A stretch of 5,894 bases of DNA from Anaerolineae bacterium (GTDB taxonomy: Bacteria; Chloroflexota; Anaerolineae; Anaerolineales; UBA4823). The stretch lies in contig JAUXFR010000100.1 of assembly GCA_030622805.1 (NCBI GenBank), positions 1 through 5,894 on the forward strand. Direction: 5' to 3'. A program made the position numbers and the translations under genes. Below, one piece after another: positions 4,112 to 5,894 of this stretch. Each line of letters begins with the position of its first letter. The first letter of the stretch is position 1. The notes under the pieces are model-generated. The model saw only the letters and a program-made list of their open reading frames with translations, did not search any database and had not been told where the DNA came from.

Positions 4112-5446
4112 GAAACGTACAAATTTGACGCTCTAGTTGTGGGCGGCGGGATCGCTGGAATGCAGGCTAGTTTAGACCTGGCAGACCAGGGATACACTGT
4201 AGCACTGGTGGAGAAGGAACCCAGCATAGGTGGGAAAATGATCGCTTTGAGTAAAGTCTTCCCTACCCTCGATTGCTGCAGTTGTATCACCACACCCAAG
4301 ATGTCCGCTGTGGCCCATCACGAGAACATCAGCTTATTCACATATTGCGAAGTGCAGGCAGTTGAGGAAGAACAGGATGGTTACGCCGTCCAGGTGCTGA
4401 AGAAACCGCGCTATGTGAACGAAAACACCTGCACTGGCTGCCGCCTGTGTGAATATGCCTGCCCGATCGATCTGCCCTCCGCCTTTGATATGAATATGGG
4501 CGCAATCCGGACCGTGCGGGTTCCTTTCTCCACGGCGGTGCCACAGATCGCAGTCCTGGATATGGACAACTGCATTCTGTGCGGTAAATGCGAGACAGCC
4601 TGCCCGGTAGAAGACTGCATTGATTTCACTCAGGTCCCCGAGGAATTCGAGTTTGAAACTCAAAGCATCGTATTGGCGACCGGTTATGAGACCACGCCGA
4701 TTGATGCGAAAGCGGAATACGGCGCCGGAAAGCTGCATAACGTTATTGACGGTTTAATGATGGAGAGGCTGCTGGCTCCAACCGGACCCTACGGACGGAT
4801 TATCCGTCCTGGCGATGGGAAAGAACCCGAATCGATCGCTTATGTGCAGTGCGCCGGGTCGCGGGACGAAACGCTTGGCGTTGAGTACTGCTCGCGGGTT
4901 TGCTGCATGTACGCCATTAAGCAGGCCATGTTGATCTCCGGCTCGCTGCCATTGGCGGACGTTACGATCTATTACATGGACATCCGCGCCTTCGGCAAGG
5001 GCTACGAGGAGTTTTACCAGAATGCGAAAGCCATGGGTGTGGAGTTCGTAAAAAGCAAGGTTGCCAGGATCACCGAAGATGAGGATCAAAACCCAGTCGT
5101 GCGGGTTGAGTTGATCGAAGAAAGTGCCAGGGTAGTGGAAAGGACCCACGACCTGGTTGTGCTGTCGCTCGGGATGCTTCCCGGCGATAACCCGCAGCCC
5201 ATTTACCGGGTCCCAATCGCCGAGGACGGGTTTGTGTCTGTGCCTTCCCCCAACAGCACCCCATCCAAGACCAATCGTCAAGGTATCTTTGTGACGGGAG
5301 CGGCTGGAGGACCGATGGATATTGTTGACAGCATAATCACAGCAGGAAATGCTGCGATCGAGGCGGCTGCTTATATCGAGGCCCATAAAAATGGACACGC
5401 CGCCCAGGTTCCTGCCGATGAAGAAATGGAGTTGGCTCATGCCTGA
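4109..5446 (+). CDS. HdrA/QmoA-like FAD and iron-sulfur oxidoreductase
   Basis: A 445-residue flavoprotein of the HdrA/QmoA family, the electron-distributing subunit of heterodisulfide-reductase-like and Qmo complexes. The Rossmann FAD motif GGGIAG (12-17) opens the protein, followed by EKEPSIGGKM (35-44) and the Cys56-Cys57-x-Cys59 cluster in FPTLDCCSC. Two ferredoxin-type motifs follow: Cys108/111/114/118 and Cys155/158/161/165, each CxxCxxCxxxCP. The signature YVQCAGSRDE and YCSRVCCMYAIKQA lie in the second half, and FVTGAAGGPMDIVDS near the end closes the FAD site. The roughly 130-residue N-terminal domain of full HdrA is absent, so in size it is closer to QmoA. Its last codons overlap the start of the next gene by eight bases, indicating translational coupling. 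A role in flavin-based electron transfer, perhaps bifurcation, is inferred from the family. Confidence 0.92.
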   Translation: METYKFDALVVGGGIAGMQASLDLADQGYTVALVEKEPSIGGKMIALSKVFPTLDCCSCITTPKMSAVAHHENISLFTYCEVQAVEEEQDGYAVQVLKKPRYVNENTCTGCRLCEYACPIDLPSAFDMNMGAIRTVRVPFSTAVPQIAVLDMDNCILCGKCETACPVEDCIDFTQVPEEFEFETQSIVLATGYETTPIDAKAEYGAGKLHNVIDGLMMERLLAPTGPYGRIIRPGDGKEPESIAYVQCAGSRDETLGVEYCSRVCCMYAIKQAMLISGSLPLADVTIYYMDIRAFGKGYEEFYQNAKAMGVEFVKSKVARITEDEDQNPVVRVELIEESARVVERTHDLVVLSLGMLPGDNPQPIYRVPIAEDGFVSVPSPNSTPSKTNRQGIFVTGAAGGPMDIVDSIITAGNAAIEAAAYIEAHKNGHAAQVPADEEMELAHA

Positions 5447-5894
5447 AAAACATGATCTTCCTGAAGAAGAAATAACTCAGGATTCACCCTCCGAAGAAGA
5501 AGTTACCCAGGATGCACCCTCCGAAGGTGAAATCCGCGTAGGCGTATATACCTGCCACTGCGGCGGCAACATCAGTGACGTTGTTAACTGCCCGGCTGTC
5601 GCCAGTGTGTTGGGGGAAATAGAAAATGTAGTTGTGTCGCGCACTGACATGTCGATGTGTTCGGACGCCGGTCAGTCGTTGATCGAGAAGGACATCAAAG
5701 AAAAAGGTGTCAACCGCGTGGTGATCGGGGCGTGTGCGCCATCCCTGCACGAGCAGACATTCCGCGGTACCATTGCGCGCGCCGGTCTGAACCCCTATTA
5801 TTATTACCACGTAGGCATCCGCGAACAGGATAGCTGGGTGCATCATGATGACCCACAAAGCGCTTCTGATAAAGCCTATCGCCTGATGACAGCC
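5439..5894 (+). CDS. hdrA: HdrA-family protein, N-terminal part (runs off the window)
   Basis: An open frame from ATG 5439 to the window edge (152 codons, 3' end missing). After an acidic tail (1-31), residues 33-140 match the N-terminal domain of full-length HdrA/QmoB-type proteins: VGVYTCHCGGNI (34-45), MCSDAGQSLIEKDIKE (73-88), VVIGACAPSLHEQTFR (94-109), AGLNPYYYYHVGIREQDSWVH (115-135). Cys39, Cys41, Cys74 and Cys99 sit where this domain has its conserved cysteines. In many HdrA proteins the REQxSWVH motif has Cys at x; here it is Asp131. GGAG (5428-5431) lies seven bases before the ATG, and the start overlaps the previous stop (ATGCCTGA). The N-terminal tail contains a 10-residue tandem repeat. 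The domains expected after the window edge (FAD, ferredoxin motifs, maybe an MvhD-like tail) cannot be seen. Confidence 0.88.
   Translation, partial: MPEKHDLPEEEITQDSPSEEEVTQDAPSEGEIRVGVYTCHCGGNISDVVNCPAVASVLGEIENVVVSRTDMSMCSDAGQSLIEKDIKEKGVNRVVIGACAPSLHEQTFRGTIARAGLNPYYYYHVGIREQDSWVHHDDPQSASDKAYRLMTA
5463..5522 (+). repeat. 30-bp tandem repeat in the HdrA-like N-terminal tail
   Basis: Two adjacent 30-bp units (5463-5492 and 5493-5522) are identical at 26 of 30 positions. Each encodes ten residues, EEEITQDSPS then EEEVTQDAPS, in frame. The repeat forms an acidic, probably disordered extension ahead of the conserved domain and looks like a recent in-frame duplication. Confidence 0.85.

Noticed and set aside
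4754..5440. A 228-residue ORF on the minus strand opposite the HdrA-like gene
   Set aside because: It is a shadow of the strongly supported plus-strand HdrA/QmoA-like gene; its protein has no recognisable domain.
1..5894. CRISPR arrays, tRNA or rRNA genes, insertion sequences
   Set aside because: I saw no spaced repeat series, no tRNA- or rRNA-like stretch, and no transposase or terminal inverted repeats.

Overview
The window looks like a bacterial chromosome segment of mixed, moderately GC-rich composition, probably from an anaerobe. Two things point that way: the start of a cluster built around heterodisulfide-reductase (HdrA/QmoA) and MvhD-type electron-transfer proteins, and an in-frame UGA that almost certainly encodes selenocysteine. 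The DUF952 protein, the CoaBC variant and the redox cluster would fit an uncultured Chloroflexota (Anaerolineae-like) genome, but this placement is a guess from protein style and was not tested by a search.

Left part (1-1778): the 3' end of an unrecognised gene, a weak terminator-like hairpin, then coaBC (coenzyme A biosynthesis, GTG start) and a small DUF952 gene, closely spaced and in the same direction. Middle part (1764-2728): a near-consensus promoter overlaps the end of the DUF952 gene. It is followed by a roughly 100-nt leader with a long bulged hairpin, and then a 253-residue peroxiredoxin-glutaredoxin fusion. The peroxidatic cysteine codon of that fusion is TGA (2036-2038), and a SECIS-like stem-loop begins 8 nt downstream. 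A plain ORF caller splits this gene into two pieces. A strong GC-rich hairpin at 2695-2728 closes the unit.

Right part (2729-5894): after an intergenic region with a CRP/FNR-type palindrome comes an apparent operon. It encodes an ArsR-family regulator, a TusA-family sulfur carrier with a CPGP motif, an MvhD/FlpD-like protein with a rearranged set of cysteines, an HdrA/QmoA-like flavin and two-[4Fe-4S] protein (TTG start), and the N-terminal part of a second HdrA-family protein that runs off the window. A 12-bp perfect inverted repeat, extendable to about 16 bp, separates the TusA and MvhD-like genes. It shares the octamer ATTGCGTA with the region upstream of the regulator.

My reading is that the right-hand operon is a sulfur-linked, flavin-based electron-transfer module. 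TusA would carry sulfane sulfur and the HdrA/MvhD proteins would move electrons, under thiol- or metal-responsive ArsR control and perhaps anaerobic CRP/FNR control. The selenoprotein in front is an independent peroxide-defence gene. The two strongest points for a second look are the selenocysteine Prx-Grx fusion with its RNA elements, and the cysteine-swapped MvhD-like protein within the TusA-HdrA operon.
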